64,000 nt of DNA from Pichia kudriavzevii (GCF_003054445.1 NC_042507.1:496001-560000), one strand, 5' to 3'. Shown: positions 1 to 10,620, counted from the stretch's first letter. Numbers and translations are program-made. Notes: a model not told the origin generated them from the letters alone.

Positions 1-985
1 TCTCACTGTCGATGATTCTCTCAACTTTCTTGTACTCTTCAAAATTTTCTCGCCTGGTTTCTTCCTCAATATCAAGCTGTTCAATATCTTCCCTAGTGAC
101 AAACGGATCTCTCCTATATTCTCTATCTAAAATGATATATTGGTTGATATAATTGTCCAATTTTTTAAAACCCTTCAGGCCTTTCTCTTTCAACGACTGG
201 TAGGTCTCCCAGGTATTGTGAATATGTGCAATATCCAACCATTTGATCAGATACTCAAAGTCTGTCTTTGGGTCCCCTCTTTCATAAAGTTCTTTAATTC
301 TCAGCTTTTTTTCTTGCTTTTCCTTTTTAACCAAATCAGTGTCTTTGGTATCTTTAGATTCGGAATTTTCACTCTTGACTATACTGGGCAATGATGTTAA
401 ATCATCGTCTTCTTCATCGCTTGAACTATTTTCGTCGCCAATGACACGATGGTTGACAACAATGTCTATTGCCATTTGTGGTTCAGATGAATCATCATTA
501 TATTCATAGTAATAACTCTCCTCATCACCTTCCTCTTCTTCAATATCTTGATCAGACTCTAACAAATCATCATCGTCACCCTGGTCAACATTATAATTGA
601 CAGACTTCGAGTTGTTACGACTTGAGAATCGAACGGCTTGTGCAGAAAATTTATCGGTAAGTGATCTAGAACCGGTCTTCTTAGATTTCTTTGGTTTGTG
701 CTTCCTCTTAGATTTCTTCGGTTTACCAGAAATATAAAAATCGTCGTCATCGTCGTCGTCGTCGTCCTCATCTTCATTGTCCTCATCTTCATTACCCCCA
801 TAATCAATATGATCGACATCTTCATCATCTGAATCAATTTTCTTAGTTTGCCTTTTCTTTCTTGGGGTTTGGACTACGTCTTCATCATCTGAAAATTTGT
901 AAGACTCGGTGGTCGTTCTTGCTCGACCAGAACGACGTAGTCCGTATAACTCCGGGTTCCCCTCGATTTCGTCTCTAATTGACAT
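1..985 (-). CDS. CHD1: CHD1 chromatin remodeller, N-terminal part (runs off the window)
   Basis: This is the start of the ATP-dependent nucleosome-spacing remodeller Chd1. The ATG lies at 985-983 on the minus strand and about 328 codons are visible before the window ends, so the SNF2 ATPase and DNA-binding parts are missing. The protein opens with MSIRDEIEGNPELYGLRRS, followed by a long acidic and lysine-rich region that includes an Asp run coded by GTC/ATC repeats near 735-775. Near residues 255-328 comes chromodomain sequence (LIKWLDIAHIHNTWETYQSL, then LDNYINQYIILDREYRRDP), ending in an ERIIDSE segment as in yeast Chd1. The product acts in the nucleus on transcribed chromatin. Family assignment is firm; only the C-terminal two thirds cannot be judged. 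Confidence 0.93.
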   Translation of the reverse strand, partial: MSIRDEIEGNPELYGLRRSGRARTTTESYKFSDDEDVVQTPRKKRQTKKIDSDDEDVDHIDYGGNEDEDNEDEDDDDDDDDDFYISGKPKKSKRKHKPKKSKKTGSRSLTDKFSAQAVRFSSRNNSKSVNYNVDQGDDDDLLESDQDIEEEEGDEESYYYEYNDDSSEPQMAIDIVVNHRVIGDENSSSDEEDDDLTSLPSIVKSENSESKDTKDTDLVKKEKQEKKLRIKELYERGDPKTDFEYLIKWLDIAHIHNTWETYQSLKEKGLKGFKKLDNYINQYIILDREYRRDPFVTREDIEQLDIEEETRRENFEEYKKVERIIDSE

Positions 986-2231
986 TATTCAAAGGCAATA
1001 TAATATGTAGTTGCTATTTGAAATGATGTCTTCTGGTTTAGGACTGCAGTAACGTGAATAGAAACGTAAAAAAACACCACTATGAACTTACTTGGAGAAA
1101 AAAAAACAACACTTTTCTGTTCCAATGTATTGGGCGAGCTGTTTTCGACGAATTAATTTCATCACCGTGAAGAGTAATTTTTTATTAAGGTACTAGATCA
1201 TACAAAGAGAAAGATTGATTGGTTGCCAACTCAAAAAAAGACGTGTCTTTTCTTTGATCATAGAGCTACATTTGTTTCCAGGCATACTATCACAATCTCA
1301 AATCACTATACACGTAAAATATCAAAACAGTAAGATAGTAAACAAGCAAAGTAGAACCAGTAGATGCACTGCTCTCCCCTGCCCCCCCTTTGATTGGAAG
1401 TACGCAAGAGTTTTTATCAAAGTAAATCAAATTAACTTGCAATCAAAATGTGGAACAAAGATAATTGGTCAAAGATGTAGTTGAGGCTGCAAGCCTAACT
1501 GATTCAACAAAACATGCAAGATCCAATAATAAGTCCCTTAATGTGATGGTATAAATGTAGTTCCATTTTTAAAAGCTAGATATAAGCACCTGTATAAAAT
1601 ATCAAGCTTTCAGCAGGACACCATTTGTGGAAAATAGAGATAATCCATACAAAAAAAACCCACATAAATAAGGTCACCCAAAATACGTCCAAACCTAAAC
1701 AGATACCATGTTTATTTGAACCTTTGGTTTTATCAAAATGCTAAAAGTTAAGCAAAATTCCAGTTCTTTCGAAATAATCATCACAGACTTTCCTAAAGGT
1801 TTTTTTAAGATGGCAATCAAAGGCATCGATGTTTTAAAGCAAACAACAAACAATCAACTGCTTGGATACAACACATCAAGCAACTGGGAAAATAGACCTA
1901 ATCAAAGCTACTTGTAACCAGTTTAGGTAGGAAAGAAACTAAAAAACATAGCTTGATCTTGTCAATGATAGCCTCTGTCTTCAACAAAAACAAGTTTTGA
2001 CTCCTTGAGTATGAACATCTCAATTAGTGGGAGAAAAATTTCATATTTTGAGCGGGCATGCTCCCTTTTATATGTTTTCTTTTTTTCTTTTTCTCGCACC
2101 ATGAAAGTTATAGTAAACTATTTCCGATAAGAGGAACTGTCTTGAATAGGTCTCTAAGGAGGGCATTTGGAACAGTTATTCCTAGATAAGTATTCAGATA
2201 TTAGGTTAATACGGAAGAACTAAGCGGAAAT
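986..2231. other. Intergenic, 1.25 kb, divergent promoter region
   Basis: This lies between two divergent genes and probably holds both promoters and a long leader for the 2232 gene. No ATG-started frame looks coding. It contains a C-rich patch near 1376-1390 and two short inverted repeats: GTTGAGGCT...AGCC...TCAAC at 1480-1508 and TGCTTG...CAAGCA at 1859-1882. I see no tRNA and no convincing snoRNA. Confidence 0.5.
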
Positions 2232-4859
2232 ATGAGCAGGCTCACTGGATCAGATCTACACCTTACTTTTAGAAACTGGTCCACTTCGGGATCAGATGAT
2301 AGTGCCAACTCCGAGAGTGATTTAGAGCCAGATTTACAGGATTTAGGAACTCAGAGGAATTCAATAAACTTATCCACTGTTTCCGGGTTGAATGGCCCAA
2401 ATAGTCTATATGAAGGTGCACCTGGATTGAATGCAGAAGCTAGGGCACCACCAAACTGGGGATCTTCGTTGGTATCCCATATAAACCCTAACACAAGGGA
2501 TAGATATTCTTTAAGGTCAACTGAGGGCGGTATTATTGGAGGTATTCGCAGACGAGGAAGTATCCATGTCAATCCAGATTTATCAGTGAGAACGCTTGAT
2601 TACAATGAAGATGATGAAACCACAGAAGGTTTTATGGATAATTGGGTTTACGGACACTCGTTTTTCCAAAGCCACGCAGAGCATGAAGCACTTGCTAACC
2701 ATTCACGTTTGATTCATCAAAATGGGCTATCGGCTATGATGAATAATGTACTTAGGTGCAGATCAGCGGGGGAGGACAAACAGGATGCACAGCCTAAAAA
2801 GAGAAGTTACCTTCAAGCTTGTTTGGGAGGCACAAGTACACCATCTCAATATATATCAAAATCTAGCCTTAAGGATAAATTTCAGCCATCGATGTATTTG
2901 CAAAATGGGTCATTCTTTTCGGTCTGTGACCTAATAAATGGGAATAAAATACAACTGAAATTTGCCGATGTCAATTACCAAGATCTAAAGGCTTCAGGAG
3001 TCATACAAATAGGAGATGTTACTCTTTCATTCAGCGGGGAAATTGTGGATTACCAGCATAATGATCTTCGGCTAAACTGTGAGAAACAATTCATTGATGG
3101 AAACATATTTAATAATCTCTTGAGAAACAGGTTGGTGTTCACCAAACGATTTGACAGGCTATTTGACGAAACACCAAGAAAGCATTCATCTGAGAAAAAC
3201 TATTTGCCTTTCAGTATGAATAGATTAGGATATATACTTTCAAATTCAACCAGTTCGAAAATCCAGAATCTTATTTCCTGTTCAACACGAATCACACCGT
3301 CCAAGCCAAGAAAATTTCCTAATGGATCAATATTTAGCCAAGTGCAATCGTGGCATGATTCAAGTGTTGATGTCTATAAATCGCTTTCCAGGTGGTTTGA
3401 ATTACCTCCGTTGAACCAATATAGCTCTACGCCTTCTCCCCCAACCCCTCCTCATTCTTACTCTCATCATAGGTGTGTGAACACACCCGAAAATTTGTTA
3501 ACATGCATAGATTGTCTGAATTCTATGAACTCGAATTTTGTTTTCCTTAAATTAGAAATAGATATCCAGGATTTGTTTGAACAATCGCATAGGGAGTTGG
3601 AGAACCTTTATATTTTACCGGATGGTATTTTCAAGAAGCGTAGAAAATTTAAAAAGCTCTCAAAAAGATATAACTCCGATAGGAACAGAGGTTCAACTAA
3701 GTATTCAAATAGCAGTATGAAAAATAGAACCACTTCTGCGTCATATGAGACACTCAAAATTAATGGAGAACATACAATAGCTGTCAAACACTCTCGATTG
3801 GAGAATAACAAAATCAGCGCAAGACCAAATATACAGTACAATGAAAATTCACAAATATATAGAAAAGATCTACTTGAACACAAACATCTGTGTGGAGTTA
3901 ACGTAGATTTTCTAAATGATTATGACCTTTTTGGAGATACAGATGAGGATTTGACTGATACCATGGATTTCACCGACAATGAAGACGTGTCAGATAATTA
4001 TATGCCCTCACATAATGTTCCAGATGATACTTTGGCAGCAGTGTGGCCGTTGTCCACGGAAAGGTTAATGGAGCATCATCCTTTAATTGACCCTGAAATT
4101 GCAAGTAACGATGGTGATGCCAGTGACGAATATGATAACTCCTATACACTGTCATTTAACGGCAATAGATCTAGGCGATTGTCTAGACTTTTATTCAGCA
4201 TTGGACTGAACTCTGATCGACCATCATATCAAGATCATCCTGTTCCAGCTAGCCAACTATATAAGAATGACGCATCAAGGTTAAGCTTGAAATTGATAGC
4301 AACAATTAATAGAAGTACAGGTGATTTAAATATAATTCCGGCAAATCTAGATCCAAACTTATGGACCACTAGTGAAGTTGATGGTGAGCTATTTGATAAC
4401 GTTGAGACTTTTGGAAAGGTGTTTAATTTGTTCATGAACTCCTCAAAGGAATCAATTTTTGATACAGAATCTACTAGAAACCTAAAAAACTGGTTGATCA
4501 ATGAACGTTTCGAAGAAACAAATTACGTTAAAACGTTACTGGCATTACAGGTCCTCTCAAATCCCGGGATTGTACATGCTTACAAGAAAAGGAAAAATTT
4601 ATTTCTTAAAAAACTTTCATCTTCAAATAAATATCTTGCTTTAACTATCCCCAATACCCAACCCAATAAATTCAAAAAATTCAAAGTAAATAGTGATAAA
4701 GTTGAGTTACCACACAAAATAATGCATGACGAGCTAACTAACCTTGCGGGAGCGATATCGAAGTTTGATGTTGATAATGATAGAGTGTTGACATTCAAGT
4801 CCGGGAAAATACCAACTGGATCAAACATAAGTTCTTCATTTTCATTTGCATACGAATAA
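2232..4859 (+). CDS. Large protein of unknown function, possible Vid24/Gid4-like fold
   Basis: An 875-residue frame from an ATG. The first 200 residues are polar and disordered-looking, with acidic patches and a Pro/Ser/His-rich insert near residue 400. Residues about 215-285 read LQNGSFF, then alternating hydrophobic strands and FSGEIVDYQHNDL. This is reminiscent of the start of the Vid24/Gid4 beta-barrel (PGS.F ... GEIIG), the substrate-binding part of GID ubiquitin-ligase receptors. A later segment (LENLYILPDG, near 455) could match another part of that barrel. The resemblance is by eye only, and the protein is far longer than S. cerevisiae Gid4 or Gid10. It converges on COX23, with 116 bases between their stops. 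The CDS itself is secure; the functional guess is weak. Confidence 0.6.
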   Translation: MSRLTGSDLHLTFRNWSTSGSDDSANSESDLEPDLQDLGTQRNSINLSTVSGLNGPNSLYEGAPGLNAEARAPPNWGSSLVSHINPNTRDRYSLRSTEGGIIGGIRRRGSIHVNPDLSVRTLDYNEDDETTEGFMDNWVYGHSFFQSHAEHEALANHSRLIHQNGLSAMMNNVLRCRSAGEDKQDAQPKKRSYLQACLGGTSTPSQYISKSSLKDKFQPSMYLQNGSFFSVCDLINGNKIQLKFADVNYQDLKASGVIQIGDVTLSFSGEIVDYQHNDLRLNCEKQFIDGNIFNNLLRNRLVFTKRFDRLFDETPRKHSSEKNYLPFSMNRLGYILSNSTSSKIQNLISCSTRITPSKPRKFPNGSIFSQVQSWHDSSVDVYKSLSRWFELPPLNQYSSTPSPPTPPHSYSHHRCVNTPENLLTCIDCLNSMNSNFVFLKLEIDIQDLFEQSHRELENLYILPDGIFKKRRKFKKLSKRYNSDRNRGSTKYSNSSMKNRTTSASYETLKINGEHTIAVKHSRLENNKISARPNIQYNENSQIYRKDLLEHKHLCGVNVDFLNDYDLFGDTDEDLTDTMDFTDNEDVSDNYMPSHNVPDDTLAAVWPLSTERLMEHHPLIDPEIASNDGDASDEYDNSYTLSFNGNRSRRLSRLLFSIGLNSDRPSYQDHPVPASQLYKNDASRLSLKLIATINRSTGDLNIIPANLDPNLWTTSEVDGELFDNVETFGKVFNLFMNSSKESIFDTESTRNLKNWLINERFEETNYVKTLLALQVLSNPGIVHAYKKRKNLFLKKLSSSNKYLALTIPNTQPNKFKKFKVNSDKVELPHKIMHDELTNLAGAISKFDVDNDRVLTFKSGKIPTGSNISSSFSFAYE

Positions 4860-4975
4860 TACTGTAAATGGTCTATTATTTGTATGTGGGTGTTTATTAT
4901 CTACAGGCTCGTTTTAATGGTATTATTTGTTTGTAAAATATAAACAAGAAACTAATATTGGGTCCAATTTTTGAG

Positions 4976-5425
4976 TTACCACATACTAGTTCCACTTCTG
5001 TTGTCTTTCCTTCTTTGCTCCATCCACTCCTTTTTACACTCCCTGTAAGCCCGAAAATACTCGCCACAAACCTCTTTATAATCCTCGTCGTGATTTTCCA
5101 TACATCTGATTGCCATTTTCGATGACTCCTGGCATGGGTCGAAGTATTTCGACGGTTCCTTGACAATGAACTTATCCTTGATAGATCTCTGTGTTGGCCT
5201 ATCAGGATAAAATCGGACTTCTTCAATCTGGTTATTATTTTTCTTAACAAATTCTTTATTTGTGTCTTTCTCTTTTCTTTCTAGTTCACGAAGTTTTTTG
5301 TTGTCAACATAAACAGCCTCCTCCGGTTTTAAAATGCTAGGAGCCAACTTCTCTAAGTATTCTGTTAATATGAGCTTTTTATTTCCTTGGTTAGTCGAGC
5401 TTTCTTCTGGCTTATCTGTTGGCAT
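4976..5425 (-). CDS. COX23: Cox23, twin CX9C mitochondrial protein
   Basis: A small intermembrane-space protein needed for cytochrome c oxidase assembly and copper homeostasis. With the ATG at 5425-5423 it has 149 residues, close to the 151 of S. cerevisiae. The open frame extends upstream to a TTG, but that start is unlikely in a nuclear yeast gene. The C-terminal half carries the twin CX9C pair, Cys98-x9-Cys108 and Cys120-x9-Cys130, in the context CMENHDEDYKEVCGEYFRAY and ECKKEW, which is typical of Cox23. These cysteines form the CHCH disulfides made by Mia40. The N-terminal part is charged, with no strong presequence. It shares a 204-base divergent promoter region with NCS2. Confidence 0.88.
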   Translation of the reverse strand: MPTDKPEESSTNQGNKKLILTEYLEKLAPSILKPEEAVYVDNKKLRELERKEKDTNKEFVKKNNNQIEEVRFYPDRPTQRSIKDKFIVKEPSKYFDPCQESSKMAIRCMENHDEDYKEVCGEYFRAYRECKKEWMEQRRKDNRSGTSMW

Positions 5426-5629
5426 TGTGTTGAATCGTCTTTCTCTACTGTACAATCAAGAAAAATGTTAAGCTTGATTCAGTTTTAATCAACAAAGGCC
5501 AATTTCGTTGAGCATTTTACTTTCAAGATTGGTTAAATTTTTTACTAAAAGTTGAGAATTTATTTTTCTTTTCTAACAAAAAAAATCAACTAAACCTCTC
5601 TTTTTCTTGTAGCCAAATCACTGAGAGCA

Positions 5630-6916
5630 ATGCCAGCTGTTGGTGACTTATGTAAACGATGCAAGAAGCAGAAAACTACTATACTATCACGAAAGGATAC
5701 TTTTTGTGATCCATGCTTTGTTCGATTTATTAGGGGCAAACAGAGAAAACAAATGCAGTCTGAAAAATTCAAGGTCAAATTCAAAAAAACGGACAATGGA
5801 ACTAGAATTTTGATGGACATGAGGAACAATCATGAATCATATGCTATGTTTGATATTGTCTTTTCAATGTTAGTTGAGCAGCTTACTCAAGGACCAAAGG
5901 CCGTCAGAGGTTTTGACCTAGTAGTGTGTGTTATTAAAGATTCACAAGATCAAGTCAATATTGAAGGGATAAAGGAAATGTACGGTGAATCTGAGTTAGA
6001 AAGACTAGGCATTCAATTTTTGGTGATTGATCCAGAAGCATACATAAAAATGCATCATTATGAGCATTTAAGACTAGATTTAAAAAAGTTTGAAACCATC
6101 AAATTCTCTGATTCGAGTTCAGGATTCTCCTACGAAAATGTCATAGCCCAGGTATCTGATAAATCAACTAGAGAAGATATTGTTGAGATTTTACATGAAG
6201 ACATGCTTGTTCAAGCATCTGTGGATAACAAATGTACGATGATTGCCAAACCATTTTCAATGACTAAACTTGCTGTTGATATTTTATCAGATACCATCCG
6301 TGGGCGTGGTTCGGAAATACCGAGGTTTTCCAGAAATGAATATGTAGGCTCATTTGAAATGATTTACCCATTGCGTGATATTCTCAGCTCTGAAATAAAA
6401 ATATATTCAAGTATACAAAACTTAAATTCGTTGTCTTTAGAACTGACCAAGACACAAAACATCTCGAATATTTCAACGAAGAACAAAACCGTCAAAGATA
6501 TGGTACTTGAATATTTCCAAACTCTTGAGGTAGAGTATCCTGAAGTTGTTTCGACTGTGGTCAAAATAGGAGGAAAGCTAACAAATCCTGAACCTTTGGG
6601 TCAAAACAAGAAATGTGAGATTTGTAAAGTTACGATTTTTCATGATCCAAAAACATGGCTAGAACAAATTACTGTTCCCGGATTTGTAGGTCCCCGGAAT
6701 GAAGAAGAAGAGGCTAATTTCAGAAGATACCTTGACTCTATCACAGAAGAAAATGTTGAGGAAGATAAAAATGTAGGATTTGATGAAAAGGTCAATCTTT
6801 GCTATGGATGTATGGTCACGTTAGGTGTTTCTGAAGTTAAAGATTTCCAGTGGCCGCAAAGACCTACAAAAGAAGAGGTATTAGCTGAATATATCATTAG
6901 CGATGGCGAAGATTAA
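5630..6916 (+). CDS. NCS2: Ncs2/Ctu2, cytosolic tRNA 2-thiolation protein 2
   Basis: A subunit of the Ncs2-Ncs6 complex that puts the 2-thio group on wobble uridine of tRNA Lys, Glu and Gln in the cytosol, with sulfur from Urm1. The protein has 428 residues (493 in S. cerevisiae). The N-terminus has two CxxC pairs (LCKRCKKQK, FCDPCFVRF) followed by FIRGKQRKQM, a hallmark of the family. A second cysteine set lies near the C-terminus (KCEICK about residue 326, CYGCM about 391). The middle has the degenerate ATP-PPi-loop fold expected of Ncs2. The ATG start gives the expected N-terminus directly. Confidence 0.9.
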   Translation: MPAVGDLCKRCKKQKTTILSRKDTFCDPCFVRFIRGKQRKQMQSEKFKVKFKKTDNGTRILMDMRNNHESYAMFDIVFSMLVEQLTQGPKAVRGFDLVVCVIKDSQDQVNIEGIKEMYGESELERLGIQFLVIDPEAYIKMHHYEHLRLDLKKFETIKFSDSSSGFSYENVIAQVSDKSTREDIVEILHEDMLVQASVDNKCTMIAKPFSMTKLAVDILSDTIRGRGSEIPRFSRNEYVGSFEMIYPLRDILSSEIKIYSSIQNLNSLSLELTKTQNISNISTKNKTVKDMVLEYFQTLEVEYPEVVSTVVKIGGKLTNPEPLGQNKKCEICKVTIFHDPKTWLEQITVPGFVGPRNEEEEANFRRYLDSITEENVEEDKNVGFDEKVNLCYGCMVTLGVSEVKDFQWPQRPTKEEVLAEYIISDGED

Positions 6917-7091
6917 TGCAGCTGAAAGGTGGTACTGATCATCATTGAAATATAGTGCTGAGCTATTTTATAGCGAGCATGTATATTTTTTAAACGAATG
7001 TAAATTAATATATTTTTTTATAGATTGATTTTTTTTTTTTTTCAAGCCAATCCTACATTTTCTACAACTCTTCTATCTAAGGAAACGAGAA

Positions 7092-7904
7092 ATGGTTAAA
7101 CCTGAGGTATCTGTTGATAAGGATGTTGAGGAATCAATGCTAGCCCTAAAAAACTTGGAAGTTGTAATTCAAGAAGCAGAAGCGCAAGTTGAGAAATTCA
7201 AAAACAACTTATTTAAGCCAATATATGACAAAAGAAGAGAGTACATTAAAAAAATACCTAAATTTTGGTACGTTGTACTTGTAGAGAACGAGGATTTCCA
7301 AGAATACGTTAGAGTTGAAGATATGAAATACATTGAATCCATATCTGATATTTATGTTGAATATTGGGACAAAACACCAACTACCCAAAAAATCAATATT
7401 CCTAAGAAGGGTTTCAGAATAACAGTTCAATTTGATTCTTCTCACGCAACAGACTACAAAATCAAGTCGCAGACTATAACAAAGGATTTTGAGTGGATTT
7501 TAGATCAAGAAGACGGAGTACGTAAATTAATTTCAACGGCAGCTGAAATTGAATGGCCGCAAGAGTTGCAATCCATAAATCCACAGATTATTAAGCAATT
7601 CGCTAAGGATGAAGGCAGATCGTTAACAGCTGATGAAAAGAAAAGGTACAGACAGGGTATGAGGTCATTCTTTGCCTTTTGGGGGTGGACAGGTCGCAAA
7701 GCTGGTAAAGAATTTAGAAGCGGAGAGGAATTGGCAACCCTAATTGCAGACACAATATTCCCTATAGCATTAGATTTTTATACCATGGCATCTGTCAATG
7801 ATGTTCAAGATGGCGATAGTGAAGATCAAATTAGTGGTGAGGAGTTGGATCTAAGTGAAACTGAAGATCCCAGTGAGCCAATGTATAAAAAGCAAAAAAT
7901 ATAA
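7092..7904 (+). CDS. VPS75: Vps75, NAP-family histone chaperone
   Basis: A nuclear H3-H4 chaperone that works with the acetyltransferase Rtt109. The length is 270 residues (264 in S. cerevisiae). The layout is that of the NAP family: a long N-terminal dimerisation helix (about 12-60), the KIPKFWYVVL segment where the helix joins the earmuff domain, alternating beta strands, then the FFAFWGW region and a short acidic C-terminal tail (DGDSEDQ, LDLSETED) ending in a basic KKQK. The acidic tail is shorter than in Nap1, which favours Vps75. It follows NCS2 on the same strand, 175 bases downstream; that gap holds a poly-T stretch near 7027-7042. Confidence 0.85.
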   Translation: MVKPEVSVDKDVEESMLALKNLEVVIQEAEAQVEKFKNNLFKPIYDKRREYIKKIPKFWYVVLVENEDFQEYVRVEDMKYIESISDIYVEYWDKTPTTQKINIPKKGFRITVQFDSSHATDYKIKSQTITKDFEWILDQEDGVRKLISTAAEIEWPQELQSINPQIIKQFAKDEGRSLTADEKKRYRQGMRSFFAFWGWTGRKAGKEFRSGEELATLIADTIFPIALDFYTMASVNDVQDGDSEDQISGEELDLSETEDPSEPMYKKQKI

Positions 7905-7983
7905 AATCTTTCGAATAAATAAGTAATATAGATTTCCTTAAGTATAAATAAACCAATACACACCTAGAAACAAATGTTCCTGT

Positions 7984-10338
7984 TTAATCTATTCCAATAG
8001 TGGAGTAAATCGAATGCGTCTCCCAATCACATGTGGCGTCAATTTTATCTATTGCCTTTAATGCATCTAATATACTATCGTAATATGGTCTTCTAGTTTG
8101 GTGAATACCAAATTCCTCACCATCAACTTCGGACAGCAATTCTTGAATACCTGAATCTTTGAGCAACTTGAACAAGTGGTTACTTTTGAAAAGTCTGGTA
8201 AAAAAGACATTTATGCCTCTCCTGTGATACCCTTCAATTAATTCGTAGAAAGTCTTTGTGGCGGATGAATCGATACTCGTCATTCCGTGTAAATCGAAAA
8301 CAATGTGTCTCAATTCTTTTCTAATTGACTTAGCACCAGGATGTTGAGCTGTTGATCCGTACAATTCAATTCTTTTCAATCTTGCCCTCATATCATTAGC
8401 GTTAAAGAAAGTTAAGGGTTCTGCTATTTTGACAATAATACAACCTTCACGATCTTCTAACTTAGGAAAAATATCGGAATTTTTTAGTTCTGTGTTGGAT
8501 AGGGAATACTCCGCATTTTGTTCAGAAGACGCCCCTTCTACTACATTGGCCAAAGACTGATATCCAATAATGGATTGGCGACGAAACTCTTTATAGCCGG
8601 GAACAACGTAGTTGTCGATTTTCCTAGGAAAAGATTCGGTGCTTGTATCTCTTGCATCAGGATTAACAAAAGTATCAGTACCAGCTACTCTTGTTAAAAT
8701 TTGAACTCGTGATTGTGTGGAATGCTTCAAAACCCTCATCAATGAGTAGAAACACCCTAGTGCAACACCAATCTCGATAGAGTAGTACAAGGAAGCTAAT
8801 AGTGTGACCACAAATGTAACCAATTCGTTGATACCTCTTGTACGTATATGAAATTTTATTTCACTTGGAGTTTCCTCAATCATTTTCCAACCAACAACTG
8901 CAATAACAGAATTTAAAACGCATATTGGTAAATAGTACACGCTGTTCAACATCTTGAAAGTAACAAAAAGGGTTGTTAGTCCCATGCATAAGCCAGATAC
9001 TGGAGACTTGGCACCAAGCACTGCATTCAGCTTTGATCTAGAATAACCACCAAATGCAGGCAGCGCACCAAACAATGAAACAGCACTACCCACAACCCCT
9101 AATGAAACCAATTCTCTATTTGAAGAGACCGGCGTTTCAAGTGTGGAGCTCAAAGACTTACCTGCAGTGGACGTCTCAAAAAACCCGAGGATCGCACAAG
9201 CAAATGCAATGGGAAATAGCTCCCCCCAATGAGCTCTATTTACTGAAGAGAATGGATTCTTCAATTTCAAATTATCTAAGGAGACTTCACCAATCACAGA
9301 CACTTCTTTACCTTCAAAGTCAAGAGCATAGGAAAAAATTGTAAACAAAATAATAGTGAATAATATTTCTGGAAAGTATGAAACTTTCTTAAATTTCTTT
9401 TTGATCAGCTTTTTTTTCAAAAAGCCCAAAAAAAGTAAATTTAGAAAGGAAAGTATACCTACAATGGCTGTTATTCTATGGTATTCTCTCCAATAATGGA
9501 CTAAAAACAGAAACTTTTCAATGGCAGAGTGGACATGAACAGTGGGAGGTAAATTTTCCATTATTTCCTCTAAGCCCAATATAGCAATACAAGAGTTTAA
9601 AATCATAGAAAGTCCAATGGCTGTTATGAATCCTTTGAGTAGTGTTCCACATAAAACATTATCAAGAAATCCGAATCTCAATATTCCAAACGTAAATAGA
9701 ATCAGACCCGAAAGAAAAGTTAAGTTACACAAAACATCCACAGGGTCAATTGATGGATCATGTTTTGTTGTTCGTTCAATGCACTGTCCTATAATCATTG
9801 AAACGGCGGCCTCGGGACCCACAATCATTTGAGGAACAGTTCCCAAAAGGGAATATACCATTGGACCGATAGTTAGTCCCAATAGACCAGATGAAGTGGG
9901 AACATGTGCCACAGCAGTGGCAAATGACATTGATAGAGGTATCTGGTAAGAAGCTAACGTCCACCCAGCCAGTAAGTCATAACCAAAATATTCGAGTTTG
10001 TATTCCTTAATCCAGCTATAGCAGGGAATATAATAACAAATTTTCCTCTTTAACGATACATCACTGGAAACCTGGTAAGGAACAGTCCTAGGAGTAGAAG
10101 TCAGAAAATTGAAGGAAGATGATACTGATTCTGACCGGGAGTCATCATGAATACTACTTTCCTCAGTGTCTGTATCGTATCGAAATGTCCTATATCTATC
10201 TGTAGAACCTAACCTTTTCATCAGCGGGGTATTTTCTCCTGACTCCCGGTGCCTTTCCGTTGGTTTCGGAACTGATCCCAGACCTTTTCCATTTTTTCTT
10301 GGAGAAGGAGATTTGCCTAGCATTTCATTGACGTACAT
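7984..10338 (-). CDS. SulP-family anion transporter with STAS domain (YPR003C type)
   Basis: A membrane protein of 784 residues from the ATG at 10338-10336; the frame continues upstream only to a TTG. Around residue 105 it enters a SulP/SLC26 core of roughly 12-14 membrane spans, with signatures such as LASYQIPLSMSFATAVAHV, VPQMIVGPEAAVSMIIGQ and FGGYSRSKLNAVLGAKSPVSG. A cytosolic STAS domain follows at about 629-739 (IVFDLHGMTSIDSSATKTFYE). The VPQMIVGPEAAVS stretch resembles S. cerevisiae YPR003C, a SulP protein reported in the ER, more than the plasma-membrane sulfate permeases Sul1/Sul2 as I recall them. Transport of sulfate is therefore possible but unproven. The stop lies 80 bases from the convergent VPS75 stop. 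Confidence 0.85.
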   Translation of the reverse strand: MYVNEMLGKSPSPRKNGKGLGSVPKPTERHRESGENTPLMKRLGSTDRYRTFRYDTDTEESSIHDDSRSESVSSSFNFLTSTPRTVPYQVSSDVSLKRKICYYIPCYSWIKEYKLEYFGYDLLAGWTLASYQIPLSMSFATAVAHVPTSSGLLGLTIGPMVYSLLGTVPQMIVGPEAAVSMIIGQCIERTTKHDPSIDPVDVLCNLTFLSGLILFTFGILRFGFLDNVLCGTLLKGFITAIGLSMILNSCIAILGLEEIMENLPPTVHVHSAIEKFLFLVHYWREYHRITAIVGILSFLNLLFLGFLKKKLIKKKFKKVSYFPEILFTIILFTIFSYALDFEGKEVSVIGEVSLDNLKLKNPFSSVNRAHWGELFPIAFACAILGFFETSTAGKSLSSTLETPVSSNRELVSLGVVGSAVSLFGALPAFGGYSRSKLNAVLGAKSPVSGLCMGLTTLFVTFKMLNSVYYLPICVLNSVIAVVGWKMIEETPSEIKFHIRTRGINELVTFVVTLLASLYYSIEIGVALGCFYSLMRVLKHSTQSRVQILTRVAGTDTFVNPDARDTSTESFPRKIDNYVVPGYKEFRRQSIIGYQSLANVVEGASSEQNAEYSLSNTELKNSDIFPKLEDREGCIIVKIAEPLTFFNANDMRARLKRIELYGSTAQHPGAKSIRKELRHIVFDLHGMTSIDSSATKTFYELIEGYHRRGINVFFTRLFKSNHLFKLLKDSGIQELLSEVDGEEFGIHQTRRPYYDSILDALKAIDKIDATCDWETHSIYSTIGID

Positions 10339-10620
10339 GCACAATTCCAGCGTTTCCACATGAAGACGCACCTTGTTTATAATAATAGAAGTATTGTAAA
10401 CGTGCAAAATTCATGCCTTCACCCGCATCCGAGAAAAGTATGAGGCACAGATTCTCGTTTTCTATTGTTCAAGACATTGTACCGAGTTGCATCGAGTCAA
10501 TAGGAGATACGGATGTACCGAATGTCTCTTCAGATACACCCAGTTTTTTTTTTTCCCTCAAAGATTAACATTTTATATTTTGAAGTTTATTAAGTACTAC
10601 AATCCTGCTTGGGAATTGAA

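Noticed and set aside
1215-1484. 89-codon ORF upstream of the 2232 gene
   Set aside because: TTG start and no recognisable content.
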